Origin: Ramlibacter aurantiacus | GTDB taxonomy: Bacteria; Pseudomonadota; Gammaproteobacteria; Burkholderiales; Burkholderiaceae_C | NCBI RefSeq assembly: GCF_016722895.1 | Contig: NZ_JAEQNA010000005.1 | Coordinates: 186,001 to 250,000, forward strand | Reading direction: 5' to 3' | DNA: 64,000 nt | Shown: positions 54,969 through 63,905 of the stretch, piece after piece | Layout: every line of letters begins with the position of its first letter | Position numbering within the stretch: position 1 is the stretch's first letter | Made by a program: the position numbers and the translations under genes | Notes under the pieces: model-generated | Told to the model about the DNA's origin: nothing | What the model saw: only the letters and a program-made list of their open reading frames with translations | Database searches by the model: none

Positions 54969-55951
54969 TGCAGGGAGGACCACATCTCCTTGTCGCGCTC
55001 CGCCGTCCACACGCGCGGATTCTTGATGCCGCGCGCTTCGTCGTAGGCCCGGCTCACGTCGAAGGGCAGGCAGTGCTCGTAGATGAAGACGTGGCCGAAG
55101 ATCGGGTCCATGCTCTTGCGGGTGTGCGCCATGGTGGCCTTCAGGTCCATGTTGGCGGCGGCCGCTTCCTTGGCGCAGCGGAACAGGGTTTCGACCCAGC
55201 GCTTGGTGTAGTCGAGTGCCTTGTCGACGTTGTCGCCGCCCTTCATGGCCTCGCCGCGTCCGGGCACGATGGCCTGCGCGTTCAGCGCCCGCAGCGCCTC
55301 GAGCGTGGCCGGCCATTCCTCCAGGTGCGCATCGCCGGTGTAGACGCCGGCCTCGTACTCGACCAGGTCGCCCGAATACAGCACCTTCTCTTCTTCGACC
55401 CAGGCGATGGTGTCGCCGCGGGTGTGGCCGTTGCCGGGGTGCCAGATCTGCACGTGGACGCCACCCAGGTCGACGGTGAGCTTGCCGGGTACCTCGCCGC
55501 GGTTGGGGTCGCCGCCGCCGATCACCAGCGTGGGCCAGGTCAGGCCCGGCACGCTTTCGGCGTTGCGGAACAGGCGGGGAAAACGGTCCATCTCGGACTG
55601 CATGTCTTCCTTGCCGCGCTCGGCGATCAGCTCGGCCGTGCCCTGGCTGGCGATGATCTCCGTGGCGCCTTCGGCGAAGAAGGCACTGGCGCCCAGCACG
55701 CGCACCGCGTGGTAGTGCGTGAGCAGCACGTACTTGATGGGCTTGTCGCTGATCTCGCGGATGCGGGCGATCAGGTCACGGGCCATCGCGGGGGTCGCGG
55801 TGGCGTCGCTGACCATGATGAACTTCTCGCCGATGATGACGCCCGAATTCGGGTCGCCCTCGGCGGTATAGGCCCAGCAATGGGGGCTCAGCTGCTCGAA
55901 GGTGATCTTCTTGTCGGCCAGGTCGGCCTGGCTGGCGAAGGCTTTGGACAT
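54962..55951 (-). CDS. MBL-fold protein with altered metal-binding motif
   Basis: A 329-residue protein of the metallo-beta-lactamase fold. The usual HxHxDH motif reads THYHAVRVLGAS: the first two histidines are kept, but the Asp and last His are Val and Arg. Later ligands appear intact (HPGNGHTRGDTIAW; LYSGDLVEYEAG). The second metal site should therefore be lost or changed. The N-terminal part (CWAYTAEGDPNSGVIIGEKF) resembles quinoprotein-associated and SoxH-like members. A perfect LacI-type palindrome lies about 50 bp upstream of the start, so the gene is probably regulated by a LacI protein encoded elsewhere. Confidence 0.82.
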   Translation of the reverse strand: MSKAFASQADLADKKITFEQLSPHCWAYTAEGDPNSGVIIGEKFIMVSDATATPAMARDLIARIREISDKPIKYVLLTHYHAVRVLGASAFFAEGATEIIASQGTAELIAERGKEDMQSEMDRFPRLFRNAESVPGLTWPTLVIGGGDPNRGEVPGKLTVDLGGVHVQIWHPGNGHTRGDTIAWVEEEKVLYSGDLVEYEAGVYTGDAHLEEWPATLEALRALNAQAIVPGRGEAMKGGDNVDKALDYTKRWVETLFRCAKEAAAANMDLKATMAHTRKSMDPIFGHVFIYEHCLPFDVSRAYDEARGIKNPRVWTAERDKEMWSSLQE

Positions 55952-56002
55952 CGGGTCTCCTGGTTGGGCGCCGGCGGCGCCACCTGGCCGGATTCTACTT
56001 AA

Positions 56003-56016
56003 CGTAATCGATTACG
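56003..56016. promoter_or_regulatory. LacI-type operator (perfect palindrome)
   Basis: CGTAATCGATTACG is a perfect 14-bp palindrome with the central CG and AAT/ATT flanks typical of LacI/GalR operators. It is AT-rich against its surroundings and lies 52-65 bp upstream of the MBL-fold gene start. No LacI-family gene is present in the window. The rest of 55952-56152 shows nothing I can name. Confidence 0.6.
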
Positions 56017-56152
56017 CATTGTTGAATCGGTCATTCCCGTTGCCAGCCGGCGGCCACCTGCGACGTCAGGGTGCCAGCGGACGGCGTTCTTGTACACGAG
56101 ACCCGGATGCCGGCAGGGTCGCCGCTTGGGGGGCGCCGGCTTAGGATCCGCC

Positions 56153-57823
56153 TCAGCCAAAGCACGCGAGGTAGGGGTCTCGGTCCCGGCGGTACACCGC
56201 CGACCTCACCTGCAGCAAGCCCAGCACCGCATGGAAGAAGTGGTCGTGCGAGACCGGCCGGTCTCGCAGGGACCGCAGGCAGTCCATGCGCATCGCCGAC
56301 CGCTGCTCAACCTCGGGACTCAGCCAGGTGATCCACGCGACATGCTTTTGGGCATCCGGCGCCATGGCGTAGGGAAGCCCGTGCAGGAACAGGTTGTGCT
56401 CACCGAGTGACTCGCCATGGTCGGAGACATAGACCATGGCCGCGTCGTAGTGCTGCCGCCTGCCGTCAAGCCAATCGATGGTCGACGCCAGCACCTGGTC
56501 GGTGTAGGCGATGGAGTTGTCGTAGGCATTCACGAGCGCCTCGCGATCGCAGGCCTGCAGGTCGGCACGGGTGCACTCCGGCTGGAATCGCTTGGCTTCA
56601 GGTGGGGAACGGCGCGAGTAGGCGGGGCCGTGGCTCCCCATTTGGTGCAGCACCACCACCACCCCCCGGGCCCGCCGCGCTTCGGGCAAGGCCGCGATGT
56701 GTTCGTCGAGCCCCTCCAGCAGGACCGCATCCAGGCATTCACCGTCCTTGCAGTGCCGAGGGTGCAGCTCGGCCGAGTTGACGACGTGCGGCACGCGATC
56801 GCACACGCCTTTGCAGCCAGACTGGTTGTCGATCCACAGCACCGCCAGGCCGGCGCGCTGCACCACGTCCAGCAGGTTCTCGTACGCACCGGCCGAGCCC
56901 ACGCCTTCGCGGCCGAGATGCGAGAACATGCAGGGCAGGGACGTGGCCGTGTTGGTGCCGCAGGACCAGGCTTGGCGCCAACTGGCGACGCCTCTTGCGG
57001 CCAGCCGCGGCGTCGTGTCCCGCGCGTAGCCGTTCAGCCCGAAGTGATCGCTGCGGGCGGTTTCCCCGACCACCAGCACCAGAAGGGGCGGCCGGGCCCC
57101 GGCCACGGCTTGGCGCCGCGCGTCTTCCCCGATCGCCACCCGGGCGCCGCGGTGCAGGAAGGGCTGAGCCGTCGCGACACCGGCGGCGTAGACCATGTTC
57201 AGGGGAGTGATGAGATACCGCAGCTGCTTGTGGTTGCGCATCTGCGATGCCAGCGGCTGGAAGCACGCCAGCAGGGACAAAACGACCACGAGCAGGGCCA
57301 CGGCCACGGCACCAGCATTGCGAGCCACCTGCCGCGGCCAGCGCACGAAGTCGACCGGCGTACGGACCACGAGCCATGCCGGAACCACCCCCAACAGCAA
57401 CACCCACGCCAACAGCGTTGGACTGGCGAGCGCGGCTGCTTCGCGCAGGTCGGTCTGGACGATGTTGTCCAGCATCGTCGAATCGAAGACCACCCCGTAG
57501 GCCTGCATGAAGTGGGCAGCCACCGAAGAGGCCACCAACAGCACCACCAGCAGCGGCTTGAGCGTCCAGCGCCAGCTGAAGACGCTCACGAACGCAAAGA
57601 CTCCCGCGGAGATCGCCACGGCCAGTCCCCAAGCCAGAATCCACCCGCTTGCCTCGGCGAACACGCCCAGGTACGCGAGCGCGCTCCACAACGGCAGGTT
57701 CGGCAGCGCCGCCATCCACAAGGACGCGGCGGCCACCAGCTTCCACGGCGCGACGGTCGCAACTCGTGGGCGGGCGTGGCGCCGCGCGGCGCCTGGCGCG
57801 AACGCGACGTGCGCCGGACGCAT
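56153..57823 (-). CDS. eptA: Phosphoethanolamine--lipid A transferase (EptA type)
   Basis: A 556-residue inner-membrane enzyme. Five N-terminal membrane segments (residues about 28-215) are followed by a periplasmic sulfatase-fold domain with Glu254 (VVGETARSDHFGLNGY), nucleophile Thr290 (SCGTNTATSLPCMFS), many cysteines for disulfides (QSGCKGVCDR, CKDGECLD), and VYVSDHGESLGEHNLFLHG. It adds phosphoethanolamine to lipid A, lowering outer-membrane charge. It starts 5 bp after the small basic gene and is the last gene of the metal efflux operon. PmrA-type regulation is suggested by the box upstream of the operon. It is a chromosomal EptA-like protein, and nothing here marks it as a mobile mcr gene. 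Confidence 0.88.
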   Translation of the reverse strand: MRPAHVAFAPGAARRHARPRVATVAPWKLVAAASLWMAALPNLPLWSALAYLGVFAEASGWILAWGLAVAISAGVFAFVSVFSWRWTLKPLLVVLLVASSVAAHFMQAYGVVFDSTMLDNIVQTDLREAAALASPTLLAWVLLLGVVPAWLVVRTPVDFVRWPRQVARNAGAVAVALLVVVLSLLACFQPLASQMRNHKQLRYLITPLNMVYAAGVATAQPFLHRGARVAIGEDARRQAVAGARPPLLVLVVGETARSDHFGLNGYARDTTPRLAARGVASWRQAWSCGTNTATSLPCMFSHLGREGVGSAGAYENLLDVVQRAGLAVLWIDNQSGCKGVCDRVPHVVNSAELHPRHCKDGECLDAVLLEGLDEHIAALPEARRARGVVVVLHQMGSHGPAYSRRSPPEAKRFQPECTRADLQACDREALVNAYDNSIAYTDQVLASTIDWLDGRRQHYDAAMVYVSDHGESLGEHNLFLHGLPYAMAPDAQKHVAWITWLSPEVEQRSAMRMDCLRSLRDRPVSHDHFFHAVLGLLQVRSAVYRRDRDPYLACFG

Positions 57824-57828
57824 CGCGA

Positions 57829-58017
57829 CTACCGCCGCGATTTCGACGTGGCGGCGGATTTTTTCCTCTTGGGAGCGGCCTTGCGTTCCTTTTTCTGGGG
57901 CGCGCCTCCCGACAGGGACGCGGCGTTGGAGGGGGCGCGGGGTGTCGCAGGCGCGGCCTGGGCAGACGCCCCGAACAGCACGGCCAGGGAAGCAAGGGAG
58001 GCAAGGAGCTTGCGCAT
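57829..58017 (-). CDS. Small exported basic protein, function unknown
   Basis: A 62-residue protein with a signal peptide (RKLLASLASLAVLFGASAQA) and a short mature part with a Lys/Arg-rich tail (KKERKAAPKRKKSAATSKSR). I do not recognise a family. It lies between the CzcA-type gene (77 bp before) and eptA (5 bp after), so it is probably co-expressed. A polycationic periplasmic peptide next to a lipid A modifier might bind the outer membrane or metal-linked anions; that is speculation. Confidence 0.6.
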   Translation of the reverse strand: MRKLLASLASLAVLFGASAQAAPATPRAPSNAASLSGGAPQKKERKAAPKRKKSAATSKSRR

Positions 58018-58094
58018 CAAAATCCTTTGAGGTCGATGTGGCCCTTCACTTGTGGCGGAAGGGCGGGGCCAGAACGGCGCGGGGAAGTCGAGGT

Positions 58095-61000
58095 TCAGTG
58101 CGACGACTCCGACGAAGATGCGGGAGACGCCAGCACGGGCTGCACGGCCGAGCCGGGCAGCACCTCGCCGCTGCGGGCCTTGGCCCGCCGCTCGGCACGG
58201 GTGAACCAGGCGGCATAGAGGGCGGGCAGCACCACCAGGGTCAGCAGCGTCGCGGTGATCAGTCCGCCGATCACCACGATGGCCAGCGGGCGCTGGGTCT
58301 CCGAGCCGATGTCGCGTGACAGCGCCATCGGCAGCAGGCCCAGCGCTGCCAACAATGCGGTCATCAGCACCGTGCGCAGCCGCTGCACCGAGCCCTGGCG
58401 CACCGCGCTGAGCACATCGTGGCCGGAGGCGCGCAACTGGCCGAACACCGACAGCATGACCACGCCATTGAGGACCGCCTGGCCAGACAAGGCGATGAAC
58501 CCGATCGCGGCGGACACCGACAAGGGAATGCCGGTGAACCACAGGGCCAGGAAGCCGCCGATCAGCGCCAGGGGCACGTTCACCAAGATCATTGCGGCCA
58601 GCTGCACCGACTTGAAGGCGTCGAACAGCAACACGAAGATCAGCAGCAGCGAAATCGGCACCACCACCGACAGCCGCTGCATCGCGCGCTCCTGGTTCTC
58701 GAACTCGCCGGACCAGGTGAGCGTGTAGGCCGGCGGCATGGCCACGTTGGCGGCGACGCGGGCCTTCATGTCGGCCACCACCGAGCCCATGTCGCGGTCC
58801 TTGATGAAGATGCCGATCGCCATGGTGCGGCGCCCGGCCTCGCGCGCGATGTTCATCGCCCCGCTGACTTCACGCACCTGCGCGACGGAGCCCAGGGCCA
58901 CGGTGCCGCCATCGGGGGTGGACAGCAGCGTCTGCGGCAGTGCGGCGATCACCCGGCGGTCACCCGCCAGTCGAACCGCCACCGAAAACTTGCGCTCGCC
59001 CTCCCAGATCTGCGTAGCGGCCTTGCCAGCCAGCGCCGCCTCGACCACGTCCTGGATATCCTGCACGTTCAATCCGACGCGGGCCGCACGGGCGCGGTCG
59101 ATGTCGATCACCAGTTGCGGCAGCTCGCCCTGGCGGTCGATCTCGGCACGATAGACCCCCTTGACCTGCCGGACCTCGCGCTCGATGGCCTGCGACACGT
59201 TGCGCAACTCGTCCAGGTCCTCGCCCGAGACCTTGATCACGATCTGGCCGTCGACCTGCGAAATCGACTCCAGCACGTTGTCGCGGATCGGCTGCGAGAA
59301 GGTCGGGCGCATGCCCGGGATCGCGGAGACCGCACGATCCATCTCGTCGATCAACTGCTCGCGCGTGAGGCCCTTGCGCCATTCTTCGGCAGGCTTCATG
59401 TCCACGAACACCTCGGCCATGCTGATGGTCTTGGGGTCGGTCCCGTCCTCGGGCTGCCCGGCTTTGGAAACGGTGCTTCGAACCTCCGGAATCTGGACCA
59501 GCGCCCGCCTGACCTGCCCCAGCACGCGCGCGGCCTCGTCGTTGGAGATGCTGGCCGGCAAGCGCAGGTTGACCCAGAACGTGCCTTCGTTGAGCTCGGG
59601 CAGGAACTCCGAGCCCAATCGCGAGGCCACGCCCACCGCACCGATGAAGGAAGCCACGGCCAACCCGATGACGATCTTTCGGTGCGCCAGCGACCAGTCC
59701 AGCACCGGCTCGTAGAAGCGCTTGCAGGCCGCGACCACGCGGTTGTCACCGTGAGGCAGGTTCCGGCGCAACATCCAGTAGGCCAGCAGCGGCACCAGCG
59801 TGAGGGACAGGGCCAGCGCGGCGATGAGTGCTGCGGTGACGGACAGCGCCATCGGCTGGAAGATCCGGCCCTCGTGGCGCTGCAGCGCGAAGATCGGGAT
59901 ATGCGCGGCAATGATGATCAGCATCGAGAACAGCGTGGGCCGCCCCACTTCCGCCGCCGCCTGCACGATGACCTCGCGCCGACGCGCGTCCGTCATCTCC
60001 TCCTTCCTCACGGCCAGGCGGTGCATGATGTTCTCGATCACGATCACGGCGCCGTCGACGATGATGCCGAAGTCCAGCGCCCCCAGCGATAGCAGGTTGG
60101 CCGGCACCCCCATGATCTTCAGTCCGGTGAAGGTCCCCAGCAGCGCCAGCGGAATGATCACCACCACGGCCAGGCTGGCGCGCAGGTTGCCCAGGAACAC
60201 GTACAGCACCAGCGAGACCAGCAGCGCGCCTTCCACGAGATTGCGGAACACCGTAGAGAGCGTCTTGCCCATGAGCCAGGTGCGGTCGTAGAAGGGGACG
60301 ATCTTCACGTCCTGCGGCAGGCCTCGTTCGTTGAGCTGTTCGATGCGCTCCTTCACGGCCTTCAGCACGACGCTGGGGTTCTCGCCTTTGCGCATGAGGA
60401 CGATGCCGGTGACGATGTCGTCGTCCAGGTCCTGCCCCACGGTTCCCAGGCGCGGCACCGCGCCGACCACGACCTTTGCCACGTCCTGTACCAGAATGGG
60501 GGTGCCGTCCCGGCTGGCCACTGCGATCCGCCCGATGTCGTCGGGAGACTGCAGCAGGCCGATGCCGCGGATCGCGTACTGCTGCGCCCCCTGCGTCACG
60601 TAGCTGCCGCCCGCATTGGCGTTGCCGCGCCCGAGCGCCTCGAGCAGATCCTGGAAGGTCAGCTTCGCCGCGCGCAGCCGGTCCATGTCGGGCTGCACCT
60701 CGTACTGCTTGATGAAGCCCCCCATGGCGACCACGTCGGCCACCCCGGGGACCTGGCGCAAAGCGCGTTCGACGGTCCAGTCCTGCAGCGTGCGCAGCTC
60801 GGTGGTGGAGCGGCTGTCGCCACGCAGGCGATAGCGCATGATTTCGCCGACCGGCGTGGCGTTGGGCGCGATGTTGGCCTGCACGCCGGGCGGTAGGTCC
60901 ACTGAACGCAAGCGCTCGTTGACCTGCGCCCGCACCGCCATCACATCGGCTTTCTCGTCGTAGGTCACGACGGTGAAGGACAGGCCGAATTGCGTGTGCG

Positions 61001-61247
61001 AAAACACCCGGATCGAGTTGGGCAGCCCGGAGAGGGCCACCTCGATGGGCAGGGTCACCTGCTTTTCGACTTCTTCGGCCGCGCGGCCCGGGTAAAGCGC
61101 GATCACCGTCACCTGGGTGTCGGTGACGTCGGGGAAGGCTTCCACCGAAAGGTTGCTGAAGGACACCAGCCCCACGAGGGCGAACAGGACCGTCCCCAGC
61201 ACGATGAATAGCGGCTGATGGACCGCGAAATGAATCAGCCGCTTCAA
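58095..61247 (-). CDS. czcA: Heavy-metal efflux RND transporter, CzcA-type
   Basis: A 1050-residue inner-membrane proton/metal antiporter. Twelve membrane segments and two large periplasmic loops fit the HME-RND family. The helix-4 motif LGALDFGIIVDGAVIVIENI has the paired aspartates typical of Czc/Cnr/Ncc-type (Zn, Co, Cd, Ni) pumps rather than the CusA motif. Other features are VTVIALYPGRAAEEVEKQVT and GEFENQERAMQRLSVVVPIS. It overlaps the adaptor gene by 4 bp and works with the TolC-type and adaptor proteins as a tripartite exporter. The exact metal cannot be decided from sequence. Confidence 0.92.
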   Translation of the reverse strand: MKRLIHFAVHQPLFIVLGTVLFALVGLVSFSNLSVEAFPDVTDTQVTVIALYPGRAAEEVEKQVTLPIEVALSGLPNSIRVFSHTQFGLSFTVVTYDEKADVMAVRAQVNERLRSVDLPPGVQANIAPNATPVGEIMRYRLRGDSRSTTELRTLQDWTVERALRQVPGVADVVAMGGFIKQYEVQPDMDRLRAAKLTFQDLLEALGRGNANAGGSYVTQGAQQYAIRGIGLLQSPDDIGRIAVASRDGTPILVQDVAKVVVGAVPRLGTVGQDLDDDIVTGIVLMRKGENPSVVLKAVKERIEQLNERGLPQDVKIVPFYDRTWLMGKTLSTVFRNLVEGALLVSLVLYVFLGNLRASLAVVVIIPLALLGTFTGLKIMGVPANLLSLGALDFGIIVDGAVIVIENIMHRLAVRKEEMTDARRREVIVQAAAEVGRPTLFSMLIIIAAHIPIFALQRHEGRIFQPMALSVTAALIAALALSLTLVPLLAYWMLRRNLPHGDNRVVAACKRFYEPVLDWSLAHRKIVIGLAVASFIGAVGVASRLGSEFLPELNEGTFWVNLRLPASISNDEAARVLGQVRRALVQIPEVRSTVSKAGQPEDGTDPKTISMAEVFVDMKPAEEWRKGLTREQLIDEMDRAVSAIPGMRPTFSQPIRDNVLESISQVDGQIVIKVSGEDLDELRNVSQAIEREVRQVKGVYRAEIDRQGELPQLVIDIDRARAARVGLNVQDIQDVVEAALAGKAATQIWEGERKFSVAVRLAGDRRVIAALPQTLLSTPDGGTVALGSVAQVREVSGAMNIAREAGRRTMAIGIFIKDRDMGSVVADMKARVAANVAMPPAYTLTWSGEFENQERAMQRLSVVVPISLLLIFVLLFDAFKSVQLAAMILVNVPLALIGGFLALWFTGIPLSVSAAIGFIALSGQAVLNGVVMLSVFGQLRASGHDVLSAVRQGSVQRLRTVLMTALLAALGLLPMALSRDIGSETQRPLAIVVIGGLITATLLTLVVLPALYAAWFTRAERRAKARSGEVLPGSAVQPVLASPASSSESSH

Positions 61248-62455
61248 GGCGTGTCCCCCTGTTTGAGCTTGCCGGCCGAGATGGCTTCAGCCCCTGGCGC
61301 CCTGGTTTCACGCGCGGCCTCCTGGGCCTGGGTGTACTGGCGCGACAGCAGCAACAGGTTCTCCGTCACGACCTGCTCGCCGGCTTGCAGGCCCTGAACG
61401 ATGCCGACCTCCTTGGGGCCTAGCCAACCGGCCTTCACCTCTCGCGGCTCGAACACGCCGGGCGCCGGCTGCACCATGACCCAGTGAGACGTGCCGCGCA
61501 GCTGCACGGCGGATGCCGGGACGACCACGGCCTGCCCGGCGGCGCGCTCGATGCGGGCGGTGCCCAGCATCTCGGCCTTGAGGCGGCGCTTCGGGTTGGC
61601 CACGATGCCTCGAACCTTGATCGTGCGCGAGGTCGGGTCGATCGCGTCCGCCACCGCCGTGACGATGCCGCGGAAGGTTTCGCCGCCGAGCACGGGCACC
61701 ACCAGCTGGAATTCGGCGCCCATTCGCAGCGCGTCGACGTCGGTCTCACGCGCGTCGATCTGGACCCAGAGGCTGGTGGGATCACTGATCACGAACAACG
61801 GCGGCGCGCTGCCGTCCGCGCGCAGCTCCTGTCCCGGCGTGACATGGCGCTCCATCACCACCCCCGTGAGGCCGGCGACGATCGCCAGGCGCTGGTCGAC
61901 CCCGCTGCCGCCGCCGTAAAGGCGCGACCGCGCCTGGGCGCGCTGCATCTCGGCCTGGGCGCGGGCGGCTTCGGCCTGCGCCTGCTCCAGTTCCTTGCGG
62001 GCGACCACGCCAGCCTCGAACAACTCGGACAGGCGCTGCACCGACTTCTCGTGGTACGCCACGTCCACCCGGGCCTTTGCCGTCTCGGACTGGGCGATTC
62101 CGAAATCGGGCGACGCGAGCTGCGCGAGCACCGTGCCTCGCTGCACGGGCTGCCCCACGTCGACCGCGATCCGGTCGACCCGCCCGGCAAGGGCCGGCTG
62201 AATGCGCTGGGTGCGGTCCTCGTTCCAGACCAGGCGGGCTGGCAGCTCGATCAGCTGCGGGCGCGCCGCCTGCGCGGCGACCACGTTCAACTGCTTCAGC
62301 TGCGGGTGGCCGGGCTCGAAGGAGAGCCGGCTGCCGTCCATCACGGGCGGTGCGGGTGTGGGCGGCACCGCGGCGTGTTTGGCCGGGTCACCGCAGGCAG
62401 ACAGCAGGACCATCGCGGCGGCGATGGGCAGAAGGCAGGCTCGGCGGGCGTGCAT
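61244..62455 (-). CDS. czcB: RND efflux periplasmic adaptor (CzcB-type), lipoprotein
   Basis: A 403-residue membrane-fusion protein. A lipoprotein signal ends at the lipobox LLSACG. The barrel-sandwich domain (RVDRIAVDVGQPVQRGTVLA) is followed by a coiled-coil hairpin (residues about 130-190, rich in Ala/Glu/Gln) and a beta-barrel (FVISDPTSLWVQIDARETDV). It links the inner-membrane pump to the TolC-type channel. It starts 24 bp after the channel gene. Confidence 0.9.
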   Translation of the reverse strand: MHARRACLLPIAAAMVLLSACGDPAKHAAVPPTPAPPVMDGSRLSFEPGHPQLKQLNVVAAQAARPQLIELPARLVWNEDRTQRIQPALAGRVDRIAVDVGQPVQRGTVLAQLASPDFGIAQSETAKARVDVAYHEKSVQRLSELFEAGVVARKELEQAQAEAARAQAEMQRAQARSRLYGGGSGVDQRLAIVAGLTGVVMERHVTPGQELRADGSAPPLFVISDPTSLWVQIDARETDVDALRMGAEFQLVVPVLGGETFRGIVTAVADAIDPTSRTIKVRGIVANPKRRLKAEMLGTARIERAAGQAVVVPASAVQLRGTSHWVMVQPAPGVFEPREVKAGWLGPKEVGIVQGLQAGEQVVTENLLLLSRQYTQAQEAARETRAPGAEAISAGKLKQGDTP

Positions 62456-62479
62456 GACGAGTTCCGTTCGAAAAGGGGA

Positions 62480-63835
62480 TCAGGGTTGGGCGGGGCTGGC
62501 GCGCAGCTGCCAGCTGGCAAGCGCGCGGGCGTGGTCGGTACGTGCCGCCAGCTGTTCCAGCAACACGGCGCGCAGCGTGCGGCGCGCATCGATCAGATCG
62601 ACCAAGGGCAGCGCACCACGGCTGTACGCCAGTTCGGCCAGGTCGGCCACGCGTCGCGCCCGCGGCACGATCTCGGCCTCGAAGGCGGCGGCACGGGCAC
62701 GGGCAGCCTGCAGGTCCTGCGCCAGGCGGGCGGATTCGCCTTGCGCCAGGCGGCGGGTGCGGTCCAGTTCGTCCTGGGCCTGGGCGAGCTGCGCGTGCGC
62801 GCGAGCGATCTCGCCTTCGTAGCCATAGTTACCCAGGATGCCGGCCAGTGGCATGGCAAGCCGCACCTCCATCAACGCGCGCGAGGTGCCGGGATAGTGG
62901 CTCAGCGAGGTGCCCACGGTGACGTCGTTGCGGCGCAGGGCCTGGGCGCTCTCGACGGCTACCCGGGCGGCTTCCACCTTGCGCTGGGCTGCGCGCACAT
63001 CGGCCCGCTGGTCCGGGTTGACGCTGGGCAGCGTGTCCGCCTGTCCGGCCTGAGGCCAATCGGCGCGCACCGCCAGGGGCGGCGCGAGCCCGGACAGCTG
63101 GGCCAGGGCCAGGCTGGCGCGCTCGCGCTCAGCCTGGGCCGCCAGCCGCTCAGCGATCGCCCGCTGGAATTCGATGTCGGTGCGAACGGCGTCCTGCTGG
63201 GAAATGTCCCCCGCACGCTGGCGGCGCTGCGCCGCGGTGCTCAGTTCGCTGGCGCCCCGCTCCAGCGCTTCGAGTTGCGTGATGCGCTCCTGCGCTGACA
63301 GCAGCTCGTAGAAGGCCTGCACCGCCGCCAGCTGCTGCTGCAGGGCGACCTCGGACGCTTCCCACGCGGCAGCCTCGGAGACGTACTCGGCCGAGCGCAC
63401 CCGCAGGGCGCGCTTGTTGCCGCGCTCCAGGGTCCAGTCAAAACCGAGCTCCTTGTCGATGCGCTTGCCGCCCAGCGGCGAACCGGGACCGATGCCGTTG
63501 TTCAGGTCGATCGATCCGGCCTTGGCGCTGAACACGGGCGTGGGAGCGCGGTCGGCGGCCAGGACATCGGCTCGCGCAGCGGCCTGCAGGCGCCGCGCGA
63601 TCGAGACCTGGATGTTGTCGCGAGCCGCCTGCAGCACCGCCGGCAGGCCGAGGGTGGGCGTGGCGGCGCCAACAGGTGCCTGCGGCACGACGGAGGCGGG
63701 CAGGGGTTGAGACATCCCCGGGCCGGCGAACAGGCACAGCAGCGACAGTGCGGCGAGGCCGCGAATGCAAGCAGGGGCATGGGAGCCGCGCGCTGCCAGG
63801 GGCAGGCGCGGCGATCGGGACGACAATTCGGACAT
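62480..63835 (-). CDS. czcC: TolC family outer-membrane channel (CzcC-type)
   Basis: A 451-residue outer-membrane factor. A signal peptide (RGLAALSLLCLFAGPGMSQ) precedes two outer-membrane-efflux-protein repeats of long helices (for example QQLAAVQAFYELLSAQERIT and ALAQLSGLAPPLAVRADWPQ). No heavy-metal-binding histidine cluster is visible. It is the first gene of the operon czcC-czcB-czcA-small ORF-eptA, and the promoter region shared with the response regulator is only 70 bp long. Confidence 0.88.
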   Translation of the reverse strand: MSELSSRSPRLPLAARGSHAPACIRGLAALSLLCLFAGPGMSQPLPASVVPQAPVGAATPTLGLPAVLQAARDNIQVSIARRLQAAARADVLAADRAPTPVFSAKAGSIDLNNGIGPGSPLGGKRIDKELGFDWTLERGNKRALRVRSAEYVSEAAAWEASEVALQQQLAAVQAFYELLSAQERITQLEALERGASELSTAAQRRQRAGDISQQDAVRTDIEFQRAIAERLAAQAERERASLALAQLSGLAPPLAVRADWPQAGQADTLPSVNPDQRADVRAAQRKVEAARVAVESAQALRRNDVTVGTSLSHYPGTSRALMEVRLAMPLAGILGNYGYEGEIARAHAQLAQAQDELDRTRRLAQGESARLAQDLQAARARAAAFEAEIVPRARRVADLAELAYSRGALPLVDLIDARRTLRAVLLEQLAARTDHARALASWQLRASPAQP

Positions 63836-63859
63836 CTAGCGGCATTGCAGCGTCTCCAC

Positions 63860-63876
63860 CTGAAGCGAGCCTGAAG
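63860..63876. promoter_or_regulatory. PmrA/QseB-like direct repeat box
   Basis: CTGAAG at 63860-63865 and CTGAAG at 63871-63876 are separated by 5 bases, giving the 11-bp period bound by OmpR-family dimers. The layout equals the PmrA/QseB box (CTTAAG-N5-CTTAAG) with one base changed per half. It lies between the divergent czcC and response-regulator genes, which it could control both ways. Confidence 0.55.
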
Positions 63877-63905
63877 CTGCCGCGCCTTGGCCACAACCAC
63901 CCGAC

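Noticed and set aside
54962..55951. Metallo-beta-lactamase
   Set aside because: Only the fold is shared; the core metal motif is altered and there is no signal peptide.
56153..57823. Mobile mcr-type colistin resistance gene
   Set aside because: The protein is EptA-family, but it is embedded in a chromosomal-type metal efflux operon without IS elements or mobility genes.
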